In this document: in pieces, positions 1 to 8,864 of the stretch | How positions within the stretch are numbered: the stretch's first letter is position 1 | Layout of the letters: every line of letters begins with the position of its first letter | IMG/VR virus record: IMGVR_UViG_3300044731_000819 | Location: 1-56,699 of that record | Source: a virus | Reading direction: 5' to 3' (one strand) | DNA: 56,699 nt | Program-made: the position numbers and the translations under genes | Notes under the pieces: generated by a model | What the model was told of the DNA's origin: nothing | The model's database searches: none | The model's input: only the letters and a program-made list of their open reading frames with translations

Positions 1-731
1 ATGATTTTTGTCTCACCACAATTTCTCCAAATGTTCCATAATAATGCCCACATTTCAGCAGTCCAATATTGAATTTGTCCATTACCAATTGGAAATCTTT
101 TTTGAAAATCAAATAACTTATCGTATAATATAATTGAATCAATGTAGACCTTATTCCAAAATTCAAAGTCAGTATTTTTGATGATGTATTGTCCCCCTCC
201 AGAACTTTCCTGATATTTTTTAACACAACTTAATTCAACACCAATAACATCACACATCTCCTGAATTAATTGTTCAGGTTCCAAATCTTTATATTGTTGT
301 TCGTGTCGGTCAGCAACCGTTTTAATATACTCATATCCAATGTATCCTTTGGTATCCGACAGATAAGTTATCTCATCATCAACATACTCTGAATAGTCAG
401 GTAATTCTCTAAAGATGATATCTGCGTCGTGCAAAAAGAAAACTTTTCCAAGTTCAGGAAATTCTTCAATCCATTTACTAATTAGATATGGTTTAATACT
501 CGGAATATAATGTTTCTTAAATCTATCATCCTTATAGAAATGAACATTATATCCATAATTTCTTAATTCCAAAGCACCTTCAGATGGTTCTTTTTGACCA
601 TTACATAACCCATAAATTATGTGAATATTTTCAGGTTTAATTCCCTTACTTACGAAATTATGACCATAGATTTTTGCCTGCCAGTGAAAATACGGAACAT
701 CAGGCTGTGCTGTAACATAAATTAACTCCAT
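1..731 (-). CDS. Glycosyltransferase-like protein, partial (3' end outside window)
   Basis: Open reading frame starting at the ATG at 729-731 and still open at base 1, so only about the first 243 residues are visible. The protein looks like a GT-A-fold glycosyltransferase. It starts with a beta strand (MELIYVTAQPD), and near residue 94 there is a FLHDADIIF segment in which DAD is a plausible metal and nucleotide-sugar binding DxD motif. Around residue 175 come SGGGQYIIKN and EFWNKVY, which resemble the acceptor-side region of such enzymes. The likely role is transfer of a sugar to a phage or host macromolecule, but donor and acceptor cannot be read from the sequence. It lies downstream of a strong terminator that ends the preceding fibre transcript, so it probably has its own promoter, which I could not identify. 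Fold assignment is from motif pattern only. Confidence 0.6.
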   Translation of the reverse strand, partial: MELIYVTAQPDVPYFHWQAKIYGHNFVSKGIKPENIHIIYGLCNGQKEPSEGALELRNYGYNVHFYKDDRFKKHYIPSIKPYLISKWIEEFPELGKVFFLHDADIIFRELPDYSEYVDDEITYLSDTKGYIGYEYIKTVADRHEQQYKDLEPEQLIQEMCDVIGVELSCVKKYQESSGGGQYIIKNTDFEFWNKVYIDSIILYDKLFDFQKRFPIGNGQIQYWTAEMWALLWNIWRNCGETKI

Positions 732-772
732 AGTAAAAAATAATAATTAAATTGTCAAATTTGTATATAAAA

Positions 773-801
773 AAAAACCACCTATTATGTAGGTGGTTTT
801 T
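773..801 (-). terminator. Rho-independent terminator after the 744-residue fibre gene
   Basis: CCACCTA (778-784) pairs with TAGGTGG (790-796) around a 5-base loop, and the stem is extended by A5/T5 pairing. Read on the minus strand it is followed by a T-rich run. It lies about 20 bases after the stop codon of the gene ending at 820. Confidence 0.85.
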
Positions 802-819
802 AAGATTATTCTTATTTTA

Positions 820-3054
820 TTAGTTAGTAGTAATCCTACCGTTAAATCCTGTTGGGTAGTTGAATGATGAGTTATAATTATCCCTAACAGTAATTGCCGC
901 CCCTGTAGGTGCTGCGTTCCCTGAACCATTAACACTCGCAAATCCTCTTGAACCATCCATTTGAAATAAATTTAATGCTCCAATAAATGTTGGTCCGGCA
1001 CCTCCAGTCCAAACAAACATATTGTTTATTTGTGTGGTATTTAATCCTGAACCTTCAGTGTATAATATAAGCCAAGCAACCCCCTGACCATTGGCTAAAA
1101 CTAATGGTTGGGTTGCAACAGTCGCGTCAAAATCAATTGAATTTCCAGCACTACTGATAATTAATTGACCCATATTTTGCATAGGTGAAAATCCTGAAAC
1201 ATCACCATAAACTGTATTATTACCACCAATTATTAATTGTGCTAAAGAGGTTATTCCTGTAAATACTGATAGATTACCTGTTATTGTATTACCACTGTTA
1301 GTCACCGTCATAGCTGTTGGGGTCAGTGTGTTACCTTTTTGGAATATATTGAATGATGTTGTGGTTAATGATGGGTTCATTGTTCCTAAATCCCCGCTGA
1401 TTGTATTATTTCCAGTTATCATAAACCTGTTTGATGGTACAACTAAATTTGAAAGTGGTCCTGATATGGTATTATTACCCGCAATTAATAAACTATGCAT
1501 TCTACCTGAAACATTATTAGAAGTACCAGATAATGTTCCACTTATAGTATTAGCACCTCCAATTAAAACCCTACTTTGGTATGGTTTTAAAGTTAAATTA
1601 CCGGTGATAGTATTACCAGTGGTAATGTATGTCATATTATACGTGGATGCGTTAAATTTACCATTAAAAATGGCAATTGAGTTAATGTCCGGTAAATCAC
1701 TAAAATTACCCGATATAGTATTATTACCACCTATAATTATTTGGCCAGTATTTGGTATAGCTGTATAATCTTGGTTAACAAATCCTGTAATATTTCCAGT
1801 TAAAGTATTATTACCTCTAATATTTAAAGACCTCAAACTTGTTGGTAAATTGCTAACATTTCCACTAACCGTGTTTAAGTCTCTAATCGTAGGTAAAGAA
1901 CCTCCCGAAAGAGGTATTTCACACATTTCGTATCCAAAATCAGTATAGAGTAAAGTAGTCATGGATAATGTCTTAATAGTATTTGGTAGATTATTTACAT
2001 CTCCATAATAAGTTCCACCTGCAAGTGATAACGTTTGTAAGTTAGTACATGCTGAAAATTCGGCAATATCTCCAGTTATCCATGTATTCCAGTCATTAGC
2101 ATTTATTTCTTGAGCATTAACCATTTTACCAAGTTCCGCCGTTGTTGCCGATATTGTCCCAGTATTATTTAATAAATCATAACAGTCATTATAAGGTCGA
2201 TACAACGCTCGACGGGCAGGACTTACAAATCTAGATTGACCAATATCAACTGAGAAATTCCCTATAAAACTAGTTATAACTCCAGGTGTTAATGTTTGAG
2301 CACTGATAGTAACTGTTTTGGTTCCCGCAGTGAAAGAACCTGTATAAGTATGCATTGCAAACTGATTAGTATTTGTAGGTGTAAATGCAGTTACGTTTCC
2401 ATCCCCCCAATCAATTGACATAGGAAGTATCGAAGTTGAAAAGAAAGAGATTCCAAAATAACCATTTCCTGCAAAATCAAACTGAGCCGTTTCATATAAT
2501 GTCGCCCCACTTGATTGTGTTGGAGTTGGTGTTGGGAAATTAGAAGGAGTTGGTGTCTGTGATGGAGGTACTGGTCCTACCCATTCACCATCAATTTCTT
2601 CACATATCAATGTAGGAACGTCTTCACTCCAAGTTAAATTGGTTCCGTCTACTAATCCTTGAGCACAAATATAAAACCCAGCACTATCACCTGCTTGGGT
2701 TGTGTAACTATCCGAATTACCATAACAATCCGTATAATTAAGAACAGCACCAGCCGTCCATCCATCGGTTGGAGTAACAAACCAATAGTAACAAGTGGCT
2801 TCAAATGTCGCAGTTGGTGTTGGTAAAACACTACAAGTGTCTTGTTGAACAACAAGACATCCGTTATCTGATTGAGCACTTAACGATATCTGATTATACC
2901 CATCAAATGTTGACGGTAATGGTACAACATAGGGAAATACAGAAATATCAGTTATTTGTGTTGGGTGCGTATAACAATAATCATTTGATGGGTAAGTACA
3001 AATTGTTAATGTTGCGGGTGGCCCTGAGTAAGATGATATCCAAATATATGGCAT
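820..3054 (-). CDS. Tail-fibre/adhesin-like protein with PKD-like and beta-solenoid repeats
   Basis: A 744-residue protein, probably a distal fibre or receptor-binding component; function is inferred. Residues 1-75 resemble the first 80 residues of the neighbouring 836-residue protein (both have LP-S/T-x-FD-x-Y followed by LSA). Next comes a small Cys domain (about 88-140, from CYYWF to ICAQG), a Pro/Thr linker with TPTPS and PTPTPT, and a PKD-like stretch (DWGDG followed by MHTYTG). From about residue 390 to 640 there are roughly eleven short repeats around N-N-T-I-S-G, spaced 20-30 residues apart, suggesting a beta-solenoid or leucine-rich-like fold. The C-terminus (TTQINNMF, then GNAAPTGAAI) resembles the end modules of Bacteroidota surface repeat proteins. 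The leader before the ATG is almost entirely A and T with no Shine-Dalgarno. A terminator follows the stop. Confidence 0.75.
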   Translation of the reverse strand: MPYIWISSYSGPPATLTICTYPSNDYCYTHPTQITDISVFPYVVPLPSTFDGYNQISLSAQSDNGCLVVQQDTCSVLPTPTATFEATCYYWFVTPTDGWTAGAVLNYTDCYGNSDSYTTQAGDSAGFYICAQGLVDGTNLTWSEDVPTLICEEIDGEWVGPVPPSQTPTPSNFPTPTPTQSSGATLYETAQFDFAGNGYFGISFFSTSILPMSIDWGDGNVTAFTPTNTNQFAMHTYTGSFTAGTKTVTISAQTLTPGVITSFIGNFSVDIGQSRFVSPARRALYRPYNDCYDLLNNTGTISATTAELGKMVNAQEINANDWNTWITGDIAEFSACTNLQTLSLAGGTYYGDVNNLPNTIKTLSMTTLLYTDFGYEMCEIPLSGGSLPTIRDLNTVSGNVSNLPTSLRSLNIRGNNTLTGNITGFVNQDYTAIPNTGQIIIGGNNTISGNFSDLPDINSIAIFNGKFNASTYNMTYITTGNTITGNLTLKPYQSRVLIGGANTISGTLSGTSNNVSGRMHSLLIAGNNTISGPLSNLVVPSNRFMITGNNTISGDLGTMNPSLTTTSFNIFQKGNTLTPTAMTVTNSGNTITGNLSVFTGITSLAQLIIGGNNTVYGDVSGFSPMQNMGQLIISSAGNSIDFDATVATQPLVLANGQGVAWLILYTEGSGLNTTQINNMFVWTGGAGPTFIGALNLFQMDGSRGFASVNGSGNAAPTGAAITVRDNYNSSFNYPTGFNGRITTN
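1122..1877 (-). repeat. Coding repeats: about eleven N-x-I-S/T-G units
   Basis: Translated on the minus strand this stretch contains units such as NNTISGNFSDL, GNTITGNLTLK, ANTISGTLSGT, NNTISGPLSNL, NNTISGDLGTM and NNTVYGDVSGF. The regular Asn ladder and alternating hydrophobic residues suggest stacked beta-solenoid coils. Confidence 0.7.
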
Positions 3055-3090
3055 TTTATTTTATTTTTTATTTTTTATTTTTTTATTCTA

Positions 3091-5601
3091 TTAACACATT
3101 ACAGCATTTGTTATATAACCACCACTATCAACTTGTATTGCAATTGTTACTGGTGTATATCCATAAACGGTATACTTACAATTTGAAACTGAAATCCAAT
3201 TATTTCCACCATTAACAACGTTTTGTGTTTGGGCGTCTTGGAATCTGAATGGAATTGTCCCAAAGTTATTAACAATATAATCCAACGTATTTGATTGAGG
3301 TGCCGGATTAATCAAATAACTCTTTTGGACTGAATAATCACTACAAGAAGTCGCACTAGTTGCAGCACTGACAGTACTCACACCAGCAACCATCATATAA
3401 GTATTTGCTCCAGGTGCAGGTAATTTTATGAAACTTATTGCAGTATCACTTGGAGTCGGAAATAAAGGAACTGGTGGATTTACATATAAGTCAAAAGGTC
3501 CTTGTACAGGTATAAGTGTTGCTCCTTGTGTTGTGGCAGTTATTGAGAAGTTAATATATTCAAATCCAAAAGTACCTGAAATAAGTTTATACTCTAAAAC
3601 ATTATATCCTGACGAATCTAAGTTTGAACTGAATCCGCTAGTAGTTCCTAATGGGTAATTAGTCCAAGTAGCAGCATTTCCATCATAAATACTAAATTGC
3701 GCATTTGGTATGTCAGTTCCTATTGGGAATGGCCATTCGAATTGAATATCAACGGTATCATTTGGACTTCCAATTATTACTATTTGTTCGATAGATGAAG
3801 CTGTTGATGCGGTTGATATAAACCCTGCTGAGCTATAAACATTTGCAACTCCATTATATTTAAATTGAACTGTTAATGGTGTCTCGTTGTTTTCACAATC
3901 AAAGCAAGAACCAAACTCATTCAAAGTTGTTATTTCAGGATAAGCGGGCTGTCCATCTAATCTATATCCAGTATATTCCCAACATCCTTCAAAATCTTGT
4001 AGAGTATATATTGAACCTTCAGTAATATCTGTTGGTTCGGTAAAGGTATAAATTTTACTTCCAGATAAGATATTTGTTAAATAAGCATTTAGGTCATTTT
4101 CAACTAATGATTGTGTAAATCCTGTAATAGTCGCATCAACCGCCCAACCGAAGTTTTTCAATCCAGGTCCTACCTGATATTGTAAGGGTAAATTTTGATA
4201 AGCACTTGTGCCCGAAAATACTGTAAATTTATTAAAATAACTAAGTGGAGTAAAATCAAAATACTGACCATTAGTCGTCGCTGAATATGCATTATACCTT
4301 TGATTTGGGTATGGCCATTGTGTTCCAGTAGTATCAAACAACCCTTCACAATATTTTGATTGGAAGTAAGAAGGTGCATATGGTATTTCCGCCTCAAGTA
4401 GTTCAATTGCCTGATATAATGTACCATATCCTTGCGCTTGATAAATAGGACCAAAAGAACTTGCCGCTGTAACTACTTGTGTTGGTACGGGGAAAAGAAA
4501 AACGTTTGCAAATCCATTTAAATTAATATTAACATCTTCCCAAACTTTTAACCAAGATTCATAATCTCTTTGGATAGAGGAACCTGAATATGAGCCTGAC
4601 GAGTATCCACCAAAAGCAGGACAAAAATTAGGAACTCTAATAACAGGTTGTGGGTTATTTGGATTCAAAACGGTAGGGGGAATGTTGTTAATAGCCACAA
4701 ACGAAGCATTAGCACCTTGGTTAAATTCGAAATATGGTTGTATAAAATTTGTTCCTCCACTAGTTGCAGTTTGTGACAAACATCCACCATAACTAGGTCC
4801 TGTCCTCTCCACACAAGATTCATTCAAAACAATTATTGATATATAATTTGTATCTTGACTGCCTATGTTTGCAAGTTGACATCCTGCCAATGTGTAGTTA
4901 CTATGATTAAATGGAACCCCTTTACTATATCCAAGAGTGTTTGGTAATGGATTTCCTGTTGCCAAATCTTGACCTAACGCCATTCTCCTTACAACTTGGC
5001 TACTAGCCACATTACCATTACTACCATCAGAATACGTAACACTACCCATTTCAATTCTAACGTTTGTTGAGTCTGATAATGTTCCGCCTGTTGTAGACCC
5101 TAAATAAGGATAACATGGCCAATTGACATATCTCTCGTTAACTACAGGTATTTCATATAAATTTCCAGTATAACCACTATTTTGTACTAGATTATAATAC
5201 CAAGTCCTTATAGCGGTAGATGCTCCACTTAATGTTTCTATAGCAGGTCCTATTACCGCAACTCCATCGGGATATGAAGTCGATGTATCATAATATACAT
5301 ATATATTTTTATCAAGTTGTAGACCACAAGATTCAAATCCCCAAGTTCCGGGAGGGTCAATACCACAAAGTACTAATTGTGGAACTGTAAATAAAGTAGT
5401 ACTAGCCGATAATTGAATATAACAATATTGGTCATAATCAAAACTAGTTGGTAATGTATACCAAGCGGGTAGAGAAGTTGTTGGGGTTATTTGACCAACA
5501 TTATAACAAGTCCCAATTGTAGGTCCTGGCAAGTTAGCCTCACAAGCAATTATATCTGATGCAACTGTACCCGTATAATTTGTAATTAGTATTTGTGCCA
5601 T
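3091..5601 (-). CDS. Large tail-fibre/baseplate-associated structural protein
   Basis: An 836-residue protein with no family I can name. The first 80 residues (MAQILITNYTG, then LPTSFDYDQYCYIQLSAS) match the start of the downstream 744-residue fibre protein in spacing and key residues, suggesting a shared attachment domain. The rest is rich in Asn, Thr, Tyr and Gly, has scattered cysteines, and contains long stretches typical of beta-rich appendages. It lacks the Pro/Thr linkers of its neighbours. The C-terminal 40 residues carry an NNWISVSNCKYTVYGYTPVTIAIQ-type beta segment. A TATTTAT heptamer lies 22 bases upstream of the ATG, in the gap to the preceding gene, so it probably starts its own late transcript. 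Inferred role: virion appendage subunit, possibly competing for or sharing the same baseplate site as the 744-residue protein. Confidence 0.7.
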   Translation of the reverse strand: MAQILITNYTGTVASDIIACEANLPGPTIGTCYNVGQITPTTSLPAWYTLPTSFDYDQYCYIQLSASTTLFTVPQLVLCGIDPPGTWGFESCGLQLDKNIYVYYDTSTSYPDGVAVIGPAIETLSGASTAIRTWYYNLVQNSGYTGNLYEIPVVNERYVNWPCYPYLGSTTGGTLSDSTNVRIEMGSVTYSDGSNGNVASSQVVRRMALGQDLATGNPLPNTLGYSKGVPFNHSNYTLAGCQLANIGSQDTNYISIIVLNESCVERTGPSYGGCLSQTATSGGTNFIQPYFEFNQGANASFVAINNIPPTVLNPNNPQPVIRVPNFCPAFGGYSSGSYSGSSIQRDYESWLKVWEDVNINLNGFANVFLFPVPTQVVTAASSFGPIYQAQGYGTLYQAIELLEAEIPYAPSYFQSKYCEGLFDTTGTQWPYPNQRYNAYSATTNGQYFDFTPLSYFNKFTVFSGTSAYQNLPLQYQVGPGLKNFGWAVDATITGFTQSLVENDLNAYLTNILSGSKIYTFTEPTDITEGSIYTLQDFEGCWEYTGYRLDGQPAYPEITTLNEFGSCFDCENNETPLTVQFKYNGVANVYSSAGFISTASTASSIEQIVIIGSPNDTVDIQFEWPFPIGTDIPNAQFSIYDGNAATWTNYPLGTTSGFSSNLDSSGYNVLEYKLISGTFGFEYINFSITATTQGATLIPVQGPFDLYVNPPVPLFPTPSDTAISFIKLPAPGANTYMMVAGVSTVSAATSATSCSDYSVQKSYLINPAPQSNTLDYIVNNFGTIPFRFQDAQTQNVVNGGNNWISVSNCKYTVYGYTPVTIAIQVDSGGYITNAVMC

Positions 5602-5623
5602 AGTAAAATGTTCTTTTTATGTA

Positions 5624-5630
5624 ATAAATA
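5624..5630 (-). promoter_or_regulatory. TATTTAT late-promoter candidate (836-residue fibre gene)
   Basis: Exact heptamer on the minus strand, in the intergenic gap 22 bases before the ATG at 5601. Confidence 0.5.
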
Positions 5631-5669
5631 TATTGATTCAAGTATTTTTGTAACTAGTTTAATAATAGA

Positions 5670-8600
5670 TTATTTTTTTGTTGGGGTTGGTGTTTTAGTT
5701 TTTGTAGGCGTGGGTGTCGGTGTCGAATTACAGAATCCTCCAGTACAAGTACCTACTTTGTTATAAAATACTCTAAATGGAGGTGTTGGTGGTTTAAATC
5801 CTTTAGCACAGAAGTTAGCACTTTTTGTTAATCCAGGAACATTTAATACCACCTCTCTGTCTATACAATCAATATAATTAATGGAGATAGGTGTTGGGTT
5901 AGTGTTATCAACATTATAACACTCACAGGCCGCTTGGGTTGGTGTTATTGTTGGAGTAACAGTTGGTGTTTTTGTAACTGTAGGTGTTGGTGTTTTGGTT
6001 TTAGTAGGTGTCGGAGTCTGAGTTTTAGTATTAGTAGGTGAAGGTAAAATAATGGTTGTTTTAGTTGGTGTAGGTGTGAGTGTTGGTGTTTTTGTAACTG
6101 TAGGTGTAGGTGTTTTAGTTTTTGTAACTGTAGGTGTAGGTGTTTTAGTTTTTGTAACTGTAGGAGTTGGTGTAACAGTCATTGTATTTGTTGGTGTTGG
6201 CGTGTTACTACAATAATCAGGAGCCTTATAGGTATATAATGCACTGCAACTCACGTCGCTAAATGTTACATATATAGAACAATACTGCCCATCTGCAGGT
6301 ATATCTAAGAACGATATATTATAATCAGTACTAAATGGTGGATAATATACTATTTGAGTTCTTGTACATCCGTTAGCAATTGTTAAAGTTCCAGTTGCAG
6401 GTGGATTAGTGATATGAACAACATTTGTACCTGAAATATAATAAGTTGACGTTAATGGATTACACGCCGATGGACTAATACTATCTATTGTTATAGAACA
6501 AGGAGTCGCATCACTTGGTGATGGAGTATTTGTAGGTGTTGTAGTTATAGTATTTGTGGGAGTTACAGTCGGTGTAATACTATTTGTTGGAGTCCAAGTA
6601 GGTTGTGGTGTCAGTGTTGGAGTAACACTGACTTGTGGTGAAGGTACAGGAATTAAACCTGACGTTTCTGTTGGTGTTGGACTTGGTGTTGGTGTAATTT
6701 GAATAACTTGGTCACAAGTTACATTCATTAATATTCTAACCGATATTTTAACCGCATCGGATGGTAATAATGGATTATCACACAAACTATTGATTACAAT
6801 TCTTCCACTTTCATAATCCACAATTAAACTACCAAATACCCCCAAACTATTTAAATAGTTTTGAACAAGTTGAGCATATTGTAAATTTGTTGGTACGTCG
6901 GTTAAAGATTCTGACGTATATAAATCAATCGTTGTCGCAGTCGTCCCAACTTCTATATCAACATAAAAGTATGCTAAGTCCATCACACAATTTATTTGTC
7001 CGTCAGTCAATTCAACAAATGTTTGATTTAACATTTGTAAAAATCCAACCGTATCATCATTACCACAAACAAAATTACCGCTACCAAAATTATAACTATA
7101 TGGAGTCACTTCTCGTAATTCACATTTGATAGTTGCAGTCTTTCTTGTAAAACATCCTTGGGAATCAGTAACTGTTAATGCATAATTTCCATTATCCAAA
7201 TTATATACCGCAAATCCTGTTTGACCTGAAACATTACCTTCCCAATTTAAAGTATATGGTGGAGTTCCACTATTAATAAACGCAGTTAAAGTTCCTTTAG
7301 GTAAACATCCTGAATCCAACAAGTTAAAATCAACTCCGTTAGAACCACCAACTGTAAAGTTTTTAGTAATAGAACAACCTGAATTGTTTGTAAGTGTAAC
7401 ACCATAAGTTCCTTGTGGGACACCTTGTAATGTATAATCAGTTGTTAAATTTCTAATAGTCGCACCATTAGATAATGTTAAAGTAAATGTTTGACCAGTT
7501 ACAGTTGTGGTAATATCTACAAGACACGTTCCATTATTTATACCACAAGTTGTATTGGTCGGTATTAGTTCAAAATCAAAACCTAAATCTTGAGATAATG
7601 TAATTGTGTCGGTATAAGTACAGGCTGACGTTGAGTCAATTATACTAATTGTGTATGTACCTGCCGTTAAACTACCAAAAGTAATTGTTGAATTTGCAGG
7701 TAGATTAGATTGGGTTGAAATGAACCCATTAGTATTAGTACAAGACGCAGATATGGGCGCTCCTCCACCATTAATAGTTGTTGATATATATCCACTATTA
7801 TTTGAACAGTCCCTAAACCCATTTGTTGATGATATTATACCGAATGAGTTTGCAGTTTGTAGATTGAAAGTTTGAGAAACATTACAACTACTACTAACCC
7901 CCGTAAAACTAAAAGCCCCTGAACCTAATCCCGTAAAGGTAACTGTTCTTCCGCTAGTATATGTATCCCCATTTGAAGTATAGTAAGTAATAGGTAAAGA
8001 ACCTCCCGATAACTCAATTGAAACAATTCCATCGTTTACAAAACAAGACGGATTTGTAAAAGAAAATTCACCAATACCCAATCTATCATCTAAACCAACT
8101 ATAACACTTTCAGTAACTTCACATCCCGAACCGTCAGTAACCGTTACAATAAATGTATCATTTGTTAATGCTGTTAAATGGTAATCATTAAGTTGTAATC
8201 CAACATTGGTAGACCAAGTAACTGTGACTGGAGGTGTTTCATTATATAATGTTAAATAAATCTCCCCGTTTGGTCTTAAAGCACAGGGTGAGTTATTGAC
8301 AACATCAGTATTAATAGATAAACTACCATACGAACTATCAATAACCATAGTTCCAGTATTAGCACTACAACCTCCCCCATCTTCAATAATTACATAATAC
8401 GCATTAGGCGATAAACCAGATATCGTATATGGATTATCGTTAGTAGTTACCACAGATAATAAAGTGTCATCAACATCGTATAAACTAAATGTATTTGGTC
8501 CACCTAAATTTGGCGCTAAGGTAATTTCAATTTCCCCATTATTTAATCCACAAGTACTGTCTGTAGCAATAGTATTTGCGGAAATACCTGAAGAAATATA

Positions 8601-8864
8601 GAAATTAATTGTTGCACTATTGTTTACAGGTGTAGCATAATCGGTAACCAAAATAGTATAAGTACCGGCCGTTAATCCTGTAAAATTATATGCTTCTCTA
8701 ACTAATATCACAGAATCTCCAACATATGGAGATGTAATTTGAGCCGTGAATGGACCTGAACCCTGTAAAATGTTTAAGGTCGCAGCACCACTATTACATA
8801 AAATGTCACCACCGCAACATCCTGTTAAACTACTAATTGTTATACTAATTAAATTTTCAGCCAT
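5670..8864 (-). CDS. SprB-repeat-like adhesin fibre with Pro/Thr linkers
   Basis: A 1064-residue protein whose first ~585 residues hold six or seven repeats of 75-95 residues. Each ends in a pattern like GL-x-x-G-x-Y-x-x-x-V-x-D-x-x-G-C (for example LDNGNYALTVTDSQGC, TAGTYTISIIDSTSAC). This is the signature of SprB-type repeats from Bacteroidota gliding adhesins. A second domain (about 585-720) resembles the C-terminus of the upstream 982-residue baseplate protein. Then a Pro/Thr/Ser linker, an Ig-like Cys-containing module (about 790-885), a highly repetitive TPTPTVTKTK linker (about 890-975), and a small Cys domain (CECYNVD to NFCAKG) with a final PTPTPTKTK tail. The ATG overlaps the preceding stop by one base (TAATG), so translation is coupled. 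Likely a host-surface-binding fibre; this is inference from repeat type and position. Confidence 0.8.
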   Translation of the reverse strand: MAENLISITISSLTGCCGGDILCNSGAATLNILQGSGPFTAQITSPYVGDSVILVREAYNFTGLTAGTYTILVTDYATPVNNSATINFYISSGISANTIATDSTCGLNNGEIEITLAPNLGGPNTFSLYDVDDTLLSVVTTNDNPYTISGLSPNAYYVIIEDGGGCSANTGTMVIDSSYGSLSINTDVVNNSPCALRPNGEIYLTLYNETPPVTVTWSTNVGLQLNDYHLTALTNDTFIVTVTDGSGCEVTESVIVGLDDRLGIGEFSFTNPSCFVNDGIVSIELSGGSLPITYYTSNGDTYTSGRTVTFTGLGSGAFSFTGVSSSCNVSQTFNLQTANSFGIISSTNGFRDCSNNSGYISTTINGGGAPISASCTNTNGFISTQSNLPANSTITFGSLTAGTYTISIIDSTSACTYTDTITLSQDLGFDFELIPTNTTCGINNGTCLVDITTTVTGQTFTLTLSNGATIRNLTTDYTLQGVPQGTYGVTLTNNSGCSITKNFTVGGSNGVDFNLLDSGCLPKGTLTAFINSGTPPYTLNWEGNVSGQTGFAVYNLDNGNYALTVTDSQGCFTRKTATIKCELREVTPYSYNFGSGNFVCGNDDTVGFLQMLNQTFVELTDGQINCVMDLAYFYVDIEVGTTATTIDLYTSESLTDVPTNLQYAQLVQNYLNSLGVFGSLIVDYESGRIVINSLCDNPLLPSDAVKISVRILMNVTCDQVIQITPTPSPTPTETSGLIPVPSPQVSVTPTLTPQPTWTPTNSITPTVTPTNTITTTPTNTPSPSDATPCSITIDSISPSACNPLTSTYYISGTNVVHITNPPATGTLTIANGCTRTQIVYYPPFSTDYNISFLDIPADGQYCSIYVTFSDVSCSALYTYKAPDYCSNTPTPTNTMTVTPTPTVTKTKTPTPTVTKTKTPTPTVTKTPTLTPTPTKTTIILPSPTNTKTQTPTPTKTKTPTPTVTKTPTVTPTITPTQAACECYNVDNTNPTPISINYIDCIDREVVLNVPGLTKSANFCAKGFKPPTPPFRVFYNKVGTCTGGFCNSTPTPTPTKTKTPTPTKK
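5940..6203 (-). repeat. Low-complexity DNA repeat encoding a TPTPTVTKTK linker
   Basis: Near-identical units of about 30 bases, containing GTAGGTGTTGGTGTTTT-like plus-strand sequence, are repeated in tandem. They are in frame and encode Pro/Thr/Lys linker. Such tracts are prone to copy-number change by recombination. Confidence 0.85.
7100..8835 (-). repeat. SprB-like protein repeats (six to seven copies)
   Basis: Coding region of the degenerate adhesin repeats in the 1064-residue fibre. Copies share the Gly-Thr-Tyr and Thr-Asp-x-x-Gly-Cys landmarks but differ at DNA level, suggesting old duplications. Confidence 0.7.

Noticed and set aside
1328-1768. 146-codon plus-strand frame opposite the fibre repeats
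   Set aside because: Its Val/Leu/Pro repeats are antisense of the N-x-I-S-G repeats; no leader and no neighbours in this orientation.
5940-6203. Regular DNA repeats that could suggest a CRISPR array or satellite
   Set aside because: They are in frame, encode a Pro/Thr/Lys linker, and lack unique spacers of constant length.
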